A stretch of 64,000 bases of DNA from Streptomyces sp. WM6378 (GCF_001279695.1 NZ_LGDD01000296.1:1-64000); one strand, 5' to 3'; counted from the first letter of the stretch, positions 41,703 to 51,383 are shown. Numbers and translations: made by a program. Notes: a model not told the origin generated them from the letters alone.

Positions 41703-43349
41703 ATGAGCGTATCCGAGGCGACATCTGTCACGCGCGACGGACGGCCGGGCTTGAGGCGAGAGATCGGCTTCGTGGGGCTGATCTGGGCATCGGAGGGGTC
41801 GATCATCGGATCCGGATGGCTGTTCGGCGCCCAGAAGGCGCTGGGAGTGGCCGGACCCGCCGCGATCATTTCCTGGGGAATCGGCAGTGTCGCGATCTTG
41901 ATTCTGGCCCTGGTGCACGCCGAGCTCGGCGGGATGTACCCGGTCTCCGGCGGCACGGCCCGCTTCCCGCACTACGCGTTCGGCGGAGCCGCGGGAGCGT
42001 CGTTCGGATGGTTCTCCTGGCTCCAGGCGGCCACGGTCGCGCCCATCGAGGTGCTGGCGATGATCACGTACGGCCAGCACTACTCCTGGGCGAAAGGGTG
42101 GCTGACGATCAAGGGCGGCCAGGACCTGCTGACCGGTTCCGGGATCGCCGTCGCGATCGTGCTGATGGCGGTCATCACCGCCGTCAACTTCCTCAGCATC
42201 CGGCTGCTGGCACGCACCAACAGCGCGGCGACCTGGTGGAAGGTCGGCATCCCACTGCTGACGATCTTCGTGTTCGCCATCATCTCGTTCCACGGCAGCA
42301 ACTTCACCGCCGCCGACGGGTTCAACCCCTACGGCGCGAAGGGCATCCTGGGCGCGGTTTCCACGAGTGGCATCATCTTCGCGTTGCTGGGTTTCGAGCA
42401 GGCCGACCAGCTCGCCGGCGAGAGCGCGAACCCGAAACGCGACATTCCGCGTGCGGTCATCGGCTCCATCGTGATCGGCGCGATCATCTACATCCTGCTG
42501 CAGGTCGTCTTCCTCGCCGCGCTGCCCGCCTCGCAGGTCCAGGGCACCTGGACCACCGCCGCGTTCAACACCCTGACCGGTCCGTTCGCCCAGGTCGCCA
42601 CGCTCATCAGCCTGGGTTGGCTGGCCACCGTCCTCTATCTGGACGCGGTGGTCTCCCCCGCCGGTACCGGCCTGATCTACATCACCGGGTCCTCGCGGGT
42701 GTCCTACGGCCTCAGCCGCAACGGCTACGTGCCGCAGGTCTTCGAGAAGACCACCCGGCGCGGTGTGCCCTGGCCCGGCCTCATCGCCGCGTTCGTGACC
42801 GGCTGCATCTGCTTCCTGCCGTTCCCGAGCTGGCAGTCGCTGGTAGGGCTGATCACCAGCGCCAGCGTGCTGATGTACGCCGGTGCGCCGCTGTCGTTCG
42901 GCGTGTTCCGCAACCGCCTGCCGAACGCGGACCGTCCGTACCGTCTGCCCGGCGGATCCTGGATGTCGCCGCTGGCCTTCGTCGTCGCCAACCTGCTGAT
43001 CCTGTGGTCGGGATGGCAGACCGACTGGAAGCTGGGCGTGGCGATCCTCATCGGCTACGTCATCCTCATCGCCAACCGGGTGTTCAAGATGAACCCGATC
43101 ACGCCACAACTCGATCTGCGGGCGGCACAGTGGTTGCCCCCCTATCTGATCGGCATGGGGCTCATCGTCTACGCCAGCGACTTCGGCCCGCTGAAGCACC
43201 CGTGGTTCCCGCTGTGGTGGGACATGGCCGTGGTGGCGGTGTTCAGCCTCGCCATCTACTACTGGGCGCTCGCGGTGGCCCTGCCGACCGAGAAGATCCA
43301 GCGGATGATCGACCAGGTCGTGGTCCCGGAGGAAGCGGGCATCCACTGA
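41703..43349 (+). CDS. APC superfamily amino-acid permease
   Basis: This 548-residue permease has about 12 transmembrane helices. The APC first-helix motif is FVGLIWASEGSIIGSGWLFGA, and the conserved loop reads GFEQADQLAGESANPKRDIP. GAGGG precedes the ATG at 41703; an upstream in-frame ATG at 41670 is less likely. The sequence is distinct from the choline-operon permease (GSGWLFG rather than the ISYISI type). Substrate unknown. It stands alone and is convergent with the methyltransferase gene, with a terminator between them. Confidence 0.88.
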   Translation: MSVSEATSVTRDGRPGLRREIGFVGLIWASEGSIIGSGWLFGAQKALGVAGPAAIISWGIGSVAILILALVHAELGGMYPVSGGTARFPHYAFGGAAGASFGWFSWLQAATVAPIEVLAMITYGQHYSWAKGWLTIKGGQDLLTGSGIAVAIVLMAVITAVNFLSIRLLARTNSAATWWKVGIPLLTIFVFAIISFHGSNFTAADGFNPYGAKGILGAVSTSGIIFALLGFEQADQLAGESANPKRDIPRAVIGSIVIGAIIYILLQVVFLAALPASQVQGTWTTAAFNTLTGPFAQVATLISLGWLATVLYLDAVVSPAGTGLIYITGSSRVSYGLSRNGYVPQVFEKTTRRGVPWPGLIAAFVTGCICFLPFPSWQSLVGLITSASVLMYAGAPLSFGVFRNRLPNADRPYRLPGGSWMSPLAFVVANLLILWSGWQTDWKLGVAILIGYVILIANRVFKMNPITPQLDLRAAQWLPPYLIGMGLIVYASDFGPLKHPWFPLWWDMAVVAVFSLAIYYWALAVALPTEKIQRMIDQVVVPEEAGIH

Positions 43350-43398
43350 TCCCGTGATCCCGCTCCGTGCATGACAGCGCTCCGCGTATGACGACGGA

Positions 43399-43426
43399 GG
43401 GACCCGCCGGGCGATTGACGGGTCCC
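43399..43426. terminator. terminator between convergent genes
   Basis: An 8-bp inverted repeat, GGGACCCG (43399-43406) with CGGGTCCC (43419-43426), encloses a 12-base loop. It lies 50 bases after the permease stop and 15 bases before the methyltransferase stop, so it can serve both. Confidence 0.6.
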
Positions 43427-43441
43427 GTCCGGTCGTGGTCG

Positions 43442-44524
43442 TCAGCGCTTGGTCGCGACGTAGTAGACGTTGATCGGGTCTCCCTCGACGGACTTGATGT
43501 CGATGTTCGCGAACCCCGCCTCTTCGAGCATGCGCAGCGCCGTCTCCTGACCCCATACCGTGCCCAGCCCGGCTCCACCGGTGCCGAGCGAGGTCGTCAT
43601 GCAGTAGAAGACCGAGAATCCGTAGAGCGCGGGCCCGAAGGGGTGCTCGATGTTCTCCTCCAGTCTGCTGGAGGCGGCGATGTCGCCCATGAGGAACGTG
43701 CCGTCCTCTCGCAAGGCCCGGGCAATCGCCGTGAGTGTCTCGGCCGGCCGGGCGAGGTCGTGGATCACGTCGAAGGCGGTGATGAGGTCGTATTCGCCGC
43801 GGATCTCCGTCGAATCGGCAAGGGTGTAGTGGAGGTTTCGCAGGCCGGCACGGGCCGCAGCGGCACACGCGGCGTCGATCCCAACCTCCGACTGGTCCAG
43901 ACCGTGGAAGCGGCTGGCGGGGAAAGCCCTCGCCAGCACCAGAGGCGCGTGGCCCTGTCCCGTGCCCACGTCGAGGACGTCCATGCCGTCGCCGAGGCGT
44001 TCGGCCAGTCCTGGCACCAGCGGCACGATGGTGTTCACCAGCGCTAGGTCGTAGACCCGCGCGGTTTCCTCTGCCTGCAGCGCCTGGAAGCGCGGATAGG
44101 CCGAGTACGGCACACCGCCACCGTCGCGGAAGCACCGTACGACCTGCTGCTCGACCTCGCCCATGAGCGCGAGGTAGGGCATCATGCCCGCCAGGTTGTC
44201 CGGGCCCGCCGCAGTGGTCAGCGATGCCGCGTGCTCCGGCGGCAGGAAGTAGGTCCCCGGTTCGGGGTTGTACTTGACGAATCCGCCGACGACCATGCCA
44301 CCCAGCCACTCACGCACATACCGTTCGTCGAGGTCCGCCGCCTTGGCGATCTCGGCGCTGGACGACGGTGGAAGGCCGGCCAGGGCATCGAAGAGGCCGC
44401 ACTGGTGGCCGACGCTGGCGAGCAGCCCCAGCACCGCTTTGTTGAGCACGTCAACCACTTCGGCGGCAAATGCCTCCTGGGTAGTGGGATCCAGTGGCGT
44501 CTGCCGCGCTTCAGGAACCGACAT
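43442..44524 (-). CDS. SAM-dependent methyltransferase with winged-helix N-domain
   Basis: This 360-residue protein has an N-terminal dimerisation/winged-helix region (LDERYVREWLGGMVVGGFV at about 75-95). The Rossmann methyltransferase domain follows: motif I VLDVGTGQGHAPLVLA, motif II FHGLDQSEVGIDAA, and YDLITAFDVIHDLARP as motif IV with the post-motif. The layout matches the Rv2258c-type family of actinobacterial small-molecule methyltransferases. The ATG at 44524 has GGAGGAGG upstream. Substrate unknown. Confidence 0.88.
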   Translation of the reverse strand: MSVPEARQTPLDPTTQEAFAAEVVDVLNKAVLGLLASVGHQCGLFDALAGLPPSSSAEIAKAADLDERYVREWLGGMVVGGFVKYNPEPGTYFLPPEHAASLTTAAGPDNLAGMMPYLALMGEVEQQVVRCFRDGGGVPYSAYPRFQALQAEETARVYDLALVNTIVPLVPGLAERLGDGMDVLDVGTGQGHAPLVLARAFPASRFHGLDQSEVGIDAACAAAARAGLRNLHYTLADSTEIRGEYDLITAFDVIHDLARPAETLTAIARALREDGTFLMGDIAASSRLEENIEHPFGPALYGFSVFYCMTTSLGTGGAGLGTVWGQETALRMLEEAGFANIDIKSVEGDPINVYYVATKR

Positions 44525-44709
44525 GATCCCTCCTCCACGGGGGCACACACGCCGAGGCACATGTTCAGAAATGCCCTCATTACCAGGCTATGCCCGAATG
44601 GAAGTCCTGGGTTTCTACGGACGAGTACGGCGGGCCCCAGGTCCACTGCGCGTGTTACGCGAGAGTGAGCCGCCAGAGCGGGAGCCCACGGCACCTCAGC
44701 CCAGAGAAA

Positions 44710-45045
44710 TCAAGCTGAGCTGGAGCCTGTCAGTCGCACGGCCGCGCGCAGTTGGTCGCCAAGGCGCCGTTTGAACGCCGCGAGTTGAGCCGTGTGCGTC
44801 TCAATGTATTGACGGTCATGGGCGATCTCGACGGCTGCGGCGACGCCGACCCGATTGGTGGACAGCTTGCACTCCACATCGGCTGTGGCAGTGGTGATTT
44901 CCTCTGTTGTGTGAGGGGTCTGTCGGGGAAGGTGACACAGCCGCAGGCTCTCTCCACTTCGGGCTGCTGTACGAGGCCCAAGGGCTGGGGTATTTGACCC
45001 TCTGCCTTTCATGCAGGCCGCCCAGCGTGCATTGACCGCCTTCAT
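44710..45045 (-). pseudogene. broken secreted lipoprotein-like gene, C-terminal part
   Basis: The frame opens ARWAACMKGRG, moves to a second frame for KYPSPWASYSSPKW ... SPSPTDPSH, and returns to the first for TTEEITTATADVECKLSTNRVGVAAAVEIA. Together these match a Streptomyces secreted protein type with WAxCMKxKGY-x-YPSP and a TADVxCK helix. Two opposite frameshifts therefore interrupt it, and the N-terminal signal region is missing. It is a relic or a sequencing artefact; no function is expected. Confidence 0.6.
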
Positions 45046-45174
45046 ATGTGGATCGTCCGAGGGAACCTTGGGGCCTCCATGCGGAAGCGCTTCGGCAGCA
45101 GATACCGGCGGTGGTCCTCCGATGGCGTCGATACGCCGTGGACACCGCTGCTGGCGGTCGCCAGCAGCGATCCG

Positions 45175-45515
45175 CTACTTGATGTGAACCCCGTAAGCGT
45201 CCCCCCAAGTCACGTAAACCTGCTCATAGTTGATGCCCCGTCCCACAGACAAATAAGTGTTGCGGTCCGCCCCATGCACGTTGATGTCGGTCACGCTCGT
45301 GCTGCCCCCCGAGGTCGTCTGCCACACCTCTGAGATGTTCGCCCAGCCTCACCGACGCCGGCGTAGCAGTAGTCGTGGGTGTGGCTCCGCTCATGCAGGG
45401 TGTTGGCGTTGCAACCAACGTTGGCGATCGCGCTCGCCGGAGTGGCTGCCGCGACGCCTGCGAGTACTACGGTTCCAGCGAAGGCACCGGCGAGAAACTT
45501 CCTACGCAAGTTCAA
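45175..45515 (-). pseudogene. frameshifted small secreted protein gene
   Basis: A TTG start at 45515 (GGAG seven bases upstream) opens a clear signal peptide (LRRKFLAGAFAGTVVLAGVA, cut after ASA) and continues IANVGCNANTLHERSHTHDY, CYAGVGEAG. From about 45345 the sensible frame shifts to WANISEVWQTTSGGSTSVTD then GADRNTYLSVGRGINYEQVY and ends at 45175. One missing base explains the break. The intact product would be about 113 residues, a secreted two-cysteine beta-rich protein. Confidence 0.7.
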
Positions 45516-45673
45516 GACATTTCTCCTTCTGGGCCTTGCGGGAACGTCCCGCACTTCGCTGACCCCCACTACGGGTGACGCTATGGACACGGATCCGTCG
45601 GCCGTCCTAGATTTCGTGCCAGTGCGAGGTCGGACGGGGGATTCGGCGCCGATCGTCGAGTGCCAGGGGGAAT

Positions 45674-48613
45674 ATGAGATTCGGCGTGCTGGGGCCGTTA
45701 CACGCCCAGATCAGAGGACGCGAGGTCCGGTTGGACGGACCGCGGCAGGCCAAGATGCTGGCCGCGCTTCTGATCGACGTGAACAACATCGTCGCCACGG
45801 AACGGCTCGTCGCCGTGATGTGGGACGGGAAAGCACCCGCTACTGCCGTCCGCCAGGTCCAGGACGCCGTCTCCGGGCTGCGCCGCAACCTCGCCGCGTG
45901 TGGAGCACCCGGCTCCCTGATCAGCACCCGGCGCGGCGGCTACCAGATCCACCTGGCCCCGGACCAGCTCGACCTGCTGGAGTTCGACCATGCGCGCAGC
46001 CTCGCCGAACGGCACAATGCCCCGTCCGATACGGCTGTCGCGCTGCGGCGGGCGCTGGCGTGCTGGCGCGGCGACGCTCTGGTCGACATCTCCAGCCGGG
46101 TCCTGGAGCTCGATGCGGCACGGCTGAACGAGAAGCGCGCGGCCACGCACAAACAGTGTCTGGGCATCGAACTCGACCTGGGGCGTCATCGTGAGGTCAT
46201 CGAGGAGCTGACCGCCCTGATCCGCGACCACCCCTACGACGAGCAAGTCGCCGAACACTTGATGGTCGCCCTCTACCGGTGCCGACGCCAAGGCGAGGCA
46301 CTGCAGGTGTACGAGCGGTTACGCCGGACGCTGGCCGACGAACTCGGCGTCGATCCCACCCCGCCGATCCAGGCACTGCATCAGCGCATCCTGACCGCCG
46401 ATCCCTCTTTGGCGGCTCCGGTCCCGGCGAGCGGCCCCTCGGACACCCCACCGGAAAGTCCCGACGCGCCAGCCACCGGACCGGCCATGTCGATGGCGAT
46501 GCCGGTGCGTCAACTGCCGCTCGACGTACCCGACTTCGTGGGCCGGGCGGAGGCACTGGCCGAGGTCGCCGCACTGCTCGACGGCCCGGCGCCGAACCCA
46601 GCCCGGGTGGCCGTCATCGTGGGCGGTCCCGGTGTCGGCAAGTCCTGCCTGGTGACCCACGCCGCTCGGCTGGCAAGCGCCACCTTCCCCGACGGCCAGC
46701 TCTACCTCAACCTCGCCGCCACATCGGACGAGCCCCGGGACCCGGGGCTGATGCTGGCCGAGGCGCTGCGCGCGCTCTCGATCGCCGGCAGCGCGATCCC
46801 GAACGGCCTGTCCGAGCGGGCCGCGCTCTACCGCTCGTTGCTGGCGGACCGCCGCATGCTGGTGGTGCTGGACGATGCCGGTCACGCCGACCAGGTGGTT
46901 CCGTTGCTGCCCGGGGCCGACGGTTGCGCCGTGCTGATCACCAGCCGCACTCTGCTGACGCAACTTCCCGGTGCTCGGCACATCGACCTGGACGTGCTGA
47001 GCCCGGCCGAGGCACGGGAGTTGTTCACCGGAATTGTCGGGCGGCAGCGCGTCGAGCGGGAATCCGCGGAAGCCGACGCCATCCTCGACTGCTGCGGCAA
47101 CCTGCCGCTGGCCATCCGGATCGCCAGCGCCAAGCTCACCGGCCGCCCGGCCTGGTCGCTGCGGGTGCTGCGGGAACGGATCGAGGACGAGTCCCGGCGA
47201 CTGGCCGAGCTGAGGATCGGGGACCTCAGCGTGCGAGCCAGCGTCGAACTGAGCCTGCGGCTGCTGCCGGCCGACGCGGTGCGCGCGCTGAGCCTGCTGG
47301 GTCTGCTCGGCGCCTACACCCTGCCCGGCTGGGTGGTCGGCCCGCTACTGGACCGCGCGGACGCCGACGACGTCCTTGACACCCTCGTCGATGCCAGCCT
47401 CGTGCGGCTGACCGCCACCGACGCCACCGGCCAGCCGCGCTACCGCCTGCACGACCTGATCAGGACCTGTGCCGTGGAGATCGCCGCCCCGCTGCCGACG
47501 ACGGACAAACGGGACGCGATCATCCGGGTGCTGTCCACTTGGCTCGATCTGGCCGGGCGCGGGACCGAGCGGCTGCCGGCCGGGCTCCTGACTGCCGCGC
47601 CCGGTTCGGCGCCACGCCGGTCGCTGCCCGAAGCGGTCGTGGACCGGATGATGGCCGACCCGGTCAGCTGGTTCGACGCGGAACGCGACAACCTGCTCGG
47701 CGCGGTGAAACTGGCCGTGGACTGGGGACTGGACGAGTTGGCCTGGGAGCTGGCGGCCGGCCCGGTCACCTACTACGACCACCTGTGCCTGTATCAGGAC
47801 TGGGAACACGGGCACCGGCTCGCATTGGACGCGGCCGAGGTCGCCGGCAACGTACGCGGCGCATCGGTGCTGCTGCGCGGTCTTGGCCAGCTGCACATCT
47901 ACCGGGACGAGTTCGACGGGGCGACCCGTGCCCTGGAGTCCTCCGTCGGGCGCTGCCAGGACGGCGGTGACAAACGCGGCGAGGCGTTGTCGGTGGCGAT
48001 GCTGGGCACGGTCAGCCGGGTGCAGGGCCATTACGACGAAGCCGTCGAGCGTGTCGAGCAGGCGCTGGCCATCGCGGTCGCTGAGGGCGATCGGCACCTC
48101 GAAGCGCAACTGTCCTGTGCGATGGCCGTGATGCGGCTCATGCAGGACGAACTGGACGAGGCGGAGTCCTGGTTCGCCGGGGCTCTGCGCCAGGCCAGGG
48201 CGCTCGACGACGGACATCGAGTGGCCGTCGTGCTGCGGCGGTTCAGCAGACTGCACGATCGGCGTGGTGATCCGGACGAGGCGCTGCGCTGTCTGTGGCA
48301 GGCATTGGCCACCTTCGAGGAACTGGCCGACGAGCGCTGTGCCGCTTACACCCTGCTGGAAGTCGGCCGGGTGTACGCCGGTCAGCAGGACCGGGCCCGG
48401 GCGACCCCGGCGTTGGAGCGCGCGGCGGACCTGTTCCACCGGCACGGCGACCGCCAGGACGAGGCCGCGTGCTGGCAACTGATCGGCGACCTGGACGCCG
48501 CCGCCGGCGTCCACGACCTGGCGCGCCGACACCGCGATCGGGCGCTGCGGCTGTGGCAGACGATCGGCGACACGCACCTGACGAAGGCTCCAACACCACC
48601 ATCGTCGCCGTGA
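45674..48613 (+). CDS. SARP-NB-ARC-TPR transcriptional regulator (AfsR-like)
   Basis: This 979-residue regulator has a winged-helix OmpR-type DNA-binding domain (residues 1-95, DGPRQAKMLAALLI) and the bacterial transcriptional activation domain (about 98-243). An NB-ARC ATPase follows, with Walker A GGPGVGKS at 317-324, Walker B-like MLVVLDDA and a GNLPLAIRIAS motif. TPR repeats start at about residue 670. This is the AfsR/RedD-type layout that activates secondary-metabolite clusters. AGGGGGAAT precedes the start. The only biosynthetic remains nearby are the ruined PKS fragment 2 kb downstream, so it may be an orphaned pathway regulator. Confidence 0.9.
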   Translation: MRFGVLGPLHAQIRGREVRLDGPRQAKMLAALLIDVNNIVATERLVAVMWDGKAPATAVRQVQDAVSGLRRNLAACGAPGSLISTRRGGYQIHLAPDQLDLLEFDHARSLAERHNAPSDTAVALRRALACWRGDALVDISSRVLELDAARLNEKRAATHKQCLGIELDLGRHREVIEELTALIRDHPYDEQVAEHLMVALYRCRRQGEALQVYERLRRTLADELGVDPTPPIQALHQRILTADPSLAAPVPASGPSDTPPESPDAPATGPAMSMAMPVRQLPLDVPDFVGRAEALAEVAALLDGPAPNPARVAVIVGGPGVGKSCLVTHAARLASATFPDGQLYLNLAATSDEPRDPGLMLAEALRALSIAGSAIPNGLSERAALYRSLLADRRMLVVLDDAGHADQVVPLLPGADGCAVLITSRTLLTQLPGARHIDLDVLSPAEARELFTGIVGRQRVERESAEADAILDCCGNLPLAIRIASAKLTGRPAWSLRVLRERIEDESRRLAELRIGDLSVRASVELSLRLLPADAVRALSLLGLLGAYTLPGWVVGPLLDRADADDVLDTLVDASLVRLTATDATGQPRYRLHDLIRTCAVEIAAPLPTTDKRDAIIRVLSTWLDLAGRGTERLPAGLLTAAPGSAPRRSLPEAVVDRMMADPVSWFDAERDNLLGAVKLAVDWGLDELAWELAAGPVTYYDHLCLYQDWEHGHRLALDAAEVAGNVRGASVLLRGLGQLHIYRDEFDGATRALESSVGRCQDGGDKRGEALSVAMLGTVSRVQGHYDEAVERVEQALAIAVAEGDRHLEAQLSCAMAVMRLMQDELDEAESWFAGALRQARALDDGHRVAVVLRRFSRLHDRRGDPDEALRCLWQALATFEELADERCAAYTLLEVGRVYAGQQDRARATPALERAADLFHRHGDRQDEAACWQLIGDLDAAAGVHDLARRHRDRALRLWQTIGDTHLTKAPTPPSSP

Positions 48614-48730
48614 CCCGGCTGACGAGGTGGGCGCCGAAACAACGTCCATGGCAGGAGGTCCCGAGCCTCCACCGGTGTCGCTCGGCCCCAGTCGATCCCA
48701 AGCACCCAGAGATAGCTTCTCTGTACCAAG

Positions 48731-49234
48731 TCAAGCGGTCTGCTCGTCGGGTCCTGGCCGGTTCGTGGGCGAGAGCCAGTCGTCTGTGTCGCGGTGACGG
48801 CCGAGTCCGACTGCGGAGAACTCGTCGACGTGATTGCCCTTGGCGGCGCCGAGTCGCCGCAGCGCCTGAGAGATCGGGGTGCCGGTCGTCGGCGACGGTT
48901 CCCCGTCGGCCAGGCGCAATGGGCCAAGGACCGTCTCCCCTGCATCCCACACCTGCGCGTTCTGGGTACCTGCCCCGCCGAAGTAGTCGGCCTCGACGTA
49001 GGCCACCGGCCCTGCCTCCGAACATGCGGTCAGCAGGCGATCAAAGCCCGCTGGCGCCTTCCAGAAACCGTCGAGTTCGGGTGCTCCGGCAGCCGTGGCC
49101 GCATCGAACAGCGCGTCGGTCATCGGCAGGAGACAGAGGTGTTGGCCGAGAGGAACTATGCACGCCTCCGTTGCGGAGTCGGCCAACTTGCGGAGCACGG
49201 ATTCGGTGGCGATGACCGCCTGCAGGCAATACAT
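48731..49234 (-). CDS. conserved hypothetical protein
   Basis: This 167-residue soluble protein begins MYCLQAVIATESVLRKLAD and contains the blocks VPLGQHLCLLPMTDALFDA, VAYVEADYFGGAGTQNAQVW and SQALRRLGAAKGNHVDEF. The pattern recurs, as far as I recall, in many Streptomyces as an unannotated family. No catalytic motif is visible. The GAGGGG immediately before the ATG at 49234 is close to the start codon, so the exact start is uncertain. Confidence 0.75.
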   Translation of the reverse strand: MYCLQAVIATESVLRKLADSATEACIVPLGQHLCLLPMTDALFDAATAAGAPELDGFWKAPAGFDRLLTACSEAGPVAYVEADYFGGAGTQNAQVWDAGETVLGPLRLADGEPSPTTGTPISQALRRLGAAKGNHVDEFSAVGLGRHRDTDDWLSPTNRPGPDEQTA

Positions 49235-49397
49235 CCCCTCATTCTTGCCTGGCGGCTGATCGCAGCGCGATGCCGGACATGCCGAGGCCGAGCGGCGCGA
49301 CCTTGGCGAGTCGACGGGTTTGGTCCCGCTTCCGGCACGGGGTCGAAGGTGCGCGCCGCCCGCGGCGCACGTCGCCGAGTCGCCCAGTGGCACATTC

Positions 49398-49427
49398 GTG
49401 AGACCGCCACACAGGTGGCGGTCTCAC
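49398..49427 (-). terminator. 13-bp perfect hairpin terminator
   Basis: GTGAGACCGCCAC (49398-49410) pairs perfectly with GTGGCGGTCTCAC (49415-49427) around a 4-base ACAG loop. It sits 48 bases beyond the stop of the secreted-protein gene at 49475 on the minus strand. Confidence 0.75.
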
Positions 49428-49474
49428 TGATGCCGATCCGGTTCAAACCTACGACTCCCTGGCTCGCGGCACGC

Positions 49475-49864
49475 TCAGCGGACGTGCACCGTCACCACGT
49501 CAGAGGCGTGCAGGCGCACGGGCTTCTGGTCGTGCGCGCTGGTCAAGCCGTACAGCACCGCCCGGAATTGCAGGTTGCCGCGCCGCGCGGACGTGCCCTG
49601 TGCGGTAACCCGCGCATCGCCCTTGACCGCAGCGCTGCACGTCTCCTGGTGCCAGCCCTCGCCGAACCCGTTCTCCTCAAGGCACAGCTGATGCAGGTAG
49701 CCGGCGCTGTCGTCGCCTCCAGGCGCCTTGACCGTGATGGTCTTGCCGACCTTAGCGGTGTGCGGCGCCGTGATGTCCACAGCACCCTTGGCGAACGCCT
49801 GCGCCGTGGCCAGAGCCACCGAGGCAAGACCCAGCGCACCCATCACAACCACCCGGCTGCCCAT
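49475..49864 (-). CDS. secreted beta-domain protein
   Basis: This precursor of about 129 residues has a signal peptide (GSRVVVMGALGLASVALATA, cut after AFA). The mature part is beta-rich: KGAVDITAPHTAKVGKTITVKAPGGDD, then two cysteines (QLCLEENGFG, ETCSAAVKGD) and a final strand pair ending DVVTVHVR. It resembles a small Ig-like secreted domain. A GTG at 49921 is an alternative start, but that region is continuous with PKS-derived DNA. No partner genes. Confidence 0.72.
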   Translation of the reverse strand: MGSRVVVMGALGLASVALATAQAFAKGAVDITAPHTAKVGKTITVKAPGGDDSAGYLHQLCLEENGFGEGWHQETCSAAVKGDARVTAQGTSARRGNLQFRAVLYGLTSAHDQKPVRLHASDVVTVHVR

Positions 49865-49911
49865 CGACTTCCGGCCGGTCTTCTTCGTCCTGGTCGGGCG
49901 CAGTCCGACTC

Positions 49912-50540
49912 CCCGGTGCACAGTCCAGCAGGACCGCGCGGCGCTCGAAGGTGGTCCGGGTGGCGGTCAGGGCGCTCGCGACATCGTCGGGGTGGAGCTC
50001 GGGGCGGTACGCCACATACGTACGCAGCCACATCGCCTGGGGGCGCGCAGGGCACGGTCGCTGTGGGCGGATATGGGCCAGGGCAGCGATCCATCAACTG
50101 GCGTGGAAACAGGTGGTGTTGGGTCGGGCTGCGGGGCCTGCTCGATGATCAGGTGGGCGTTGGTGCCGGAGACGCCGAACGATGACGCCGCGGCCCCGCG
50201 CGGCTCCGGTCCCTGCGGCCAGGCGACGGACTCGATCAGCACCCGGACCGTTCCCGCCGACCAGTCGACCCGGGTCGAGGGCTGCTCGGCATGCAGCGTC
50301 TTGGGAAGGAGGCCGTGCTGGAGGGGCGAGGACGGCCTTGATCACACCGGCCACTCCAGCCGCCATCGCGGCATGGCCGTCCATCGGAATTCCGCTTTCC
50401 TGTTCCAGGATGAGCGCGAGTTCCACCAGGGCCAGGGAGCCGATGCCGATATCCGTGAGGAAGGCGTCCGGGGTGAGCTGATCGTCGGGCACGGTGAATT
50501 GAGTGGCGAAGAATTCCTTGATGGTTCGTACACGGGATGT
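49912..50540 (-). pseudogene. PKS relic: ACP fused to a KS C-terminal fragment
   Basis: The 5' part reads VRTIKEFFATQFTV ... DIGIGSLALVELALILEQESG, an acyl carrier protein with the DxGxxSL phosphopantetheine site. It then passes without ACP ending into GVAGVIKAVLA, the end of a ketosynthase. One extra base at 50323-50326 breaks the frame, after which LQHGLLPKTLH, STRVDWSAGTVRVL, SSFGVSGTNAH and the KS-AT linker (RPELHPDDVASALTATRTTF) follow. The KS active-site Cys and most of the module are gone. This is a deletion scar from a polyketide locus. Confidence 0.82.
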
Positions 50541-50576
50541 CCTTTGGTAGGCAGATCCCCAGCCAAGGAAATGTGG

Positions 50577-51225
50577 TCAGGTGGCGGGCCGGGGATCGGC
50601 GACTTTGCAGTCCGGCCAGGTGAGCGTCGCGGATCCCCAGGTCAGGCCGCTGCCGAACACGGAGCCGGCCGCGCCGAAGGCGAGGTGAACGTCCTCGAAC
50701 TCGGGCCGCTGCCCGGTGACGGGACACCAGGCCTTGTAAACGGCCTCCTTCATGCTGAAGAACAGGAGGCCCCAGGCGACTTGGGGGGACGGTGTCGATC
50801 AGCCTCTCCACCAGCCGCAGCTCGTCGGGCAGCGTGATCGAGTCCAGTACGCCTTCGGGGAGCGGGGTATTGGGCTCCGCGTCGATGCCCAGCATGTGTC
50901 GGCTACCGGGCCGCGGCCGTAGCCCGCACCTCCCGCGTCGAGCTGCCGAGCACCCTTCGGGCCAGCGGGGTGCGCCGCGCCGACCAGGAAGGATCGGCAC
51001 GGGCGGCTGCCCCAGCCCCGCCAGCGCGCGCCGGGCACACCAGCGTGCGGTGGTGAACTCGCGCCGTCTGGCCTCGGTCACATTCCCGACGAGCTCGACC
51101 TCCGCGGGGAACACGCTGACGTCCGGCGGGTCGCCGAGCGACTCCACTCCGATACGACGGCGCCCAGCAGAATTCAGTTCGAGCGCGCTCAACTCCATGA
51201 AATGGAAGTCGAGTTGGAAATTCAC
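50577..51225 (-). pseudogene. Sfp-type phosphopantetheinyl transferase, frameshifted
   Basis: The N-terminal part (ALELNSAGRRRIGVESLGDP, RREFTTARWCARRALAGLG) reads from 51225. After the KGRRGAPRWPEG-type strand the frame is lost near 50945. Later pieces are GIDAEPNTPLPEGVLDSI (the Mg-binding G-x-D region) and, in another frame, WGLLFFSMKEAVYKAWCPVTG (the F-x-x-KE-x-x-K motif) to the stop at 50577. At least two frameshifts are required. It lies beside the ACP/KS relic and would have served it. Confidence 0.8.
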
Positions 51226-51288
51226 GTCCCGGCGCGTGCGGCCGGGGGGGCGGCTTCGCGCGGGGGTGCTCGCTGTCAGGCTGAGCCA

Positions 51289-51383
<95 letters not shown>

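Noticed and set aside
41451..44309. 952-codon open frame on the minus strand
   Set aside because: It runs antisense through the M15 peptidase, APC permease and methyltransferase genes, which have clear families. Its composition is typical of a GC-rich antisense shadow.
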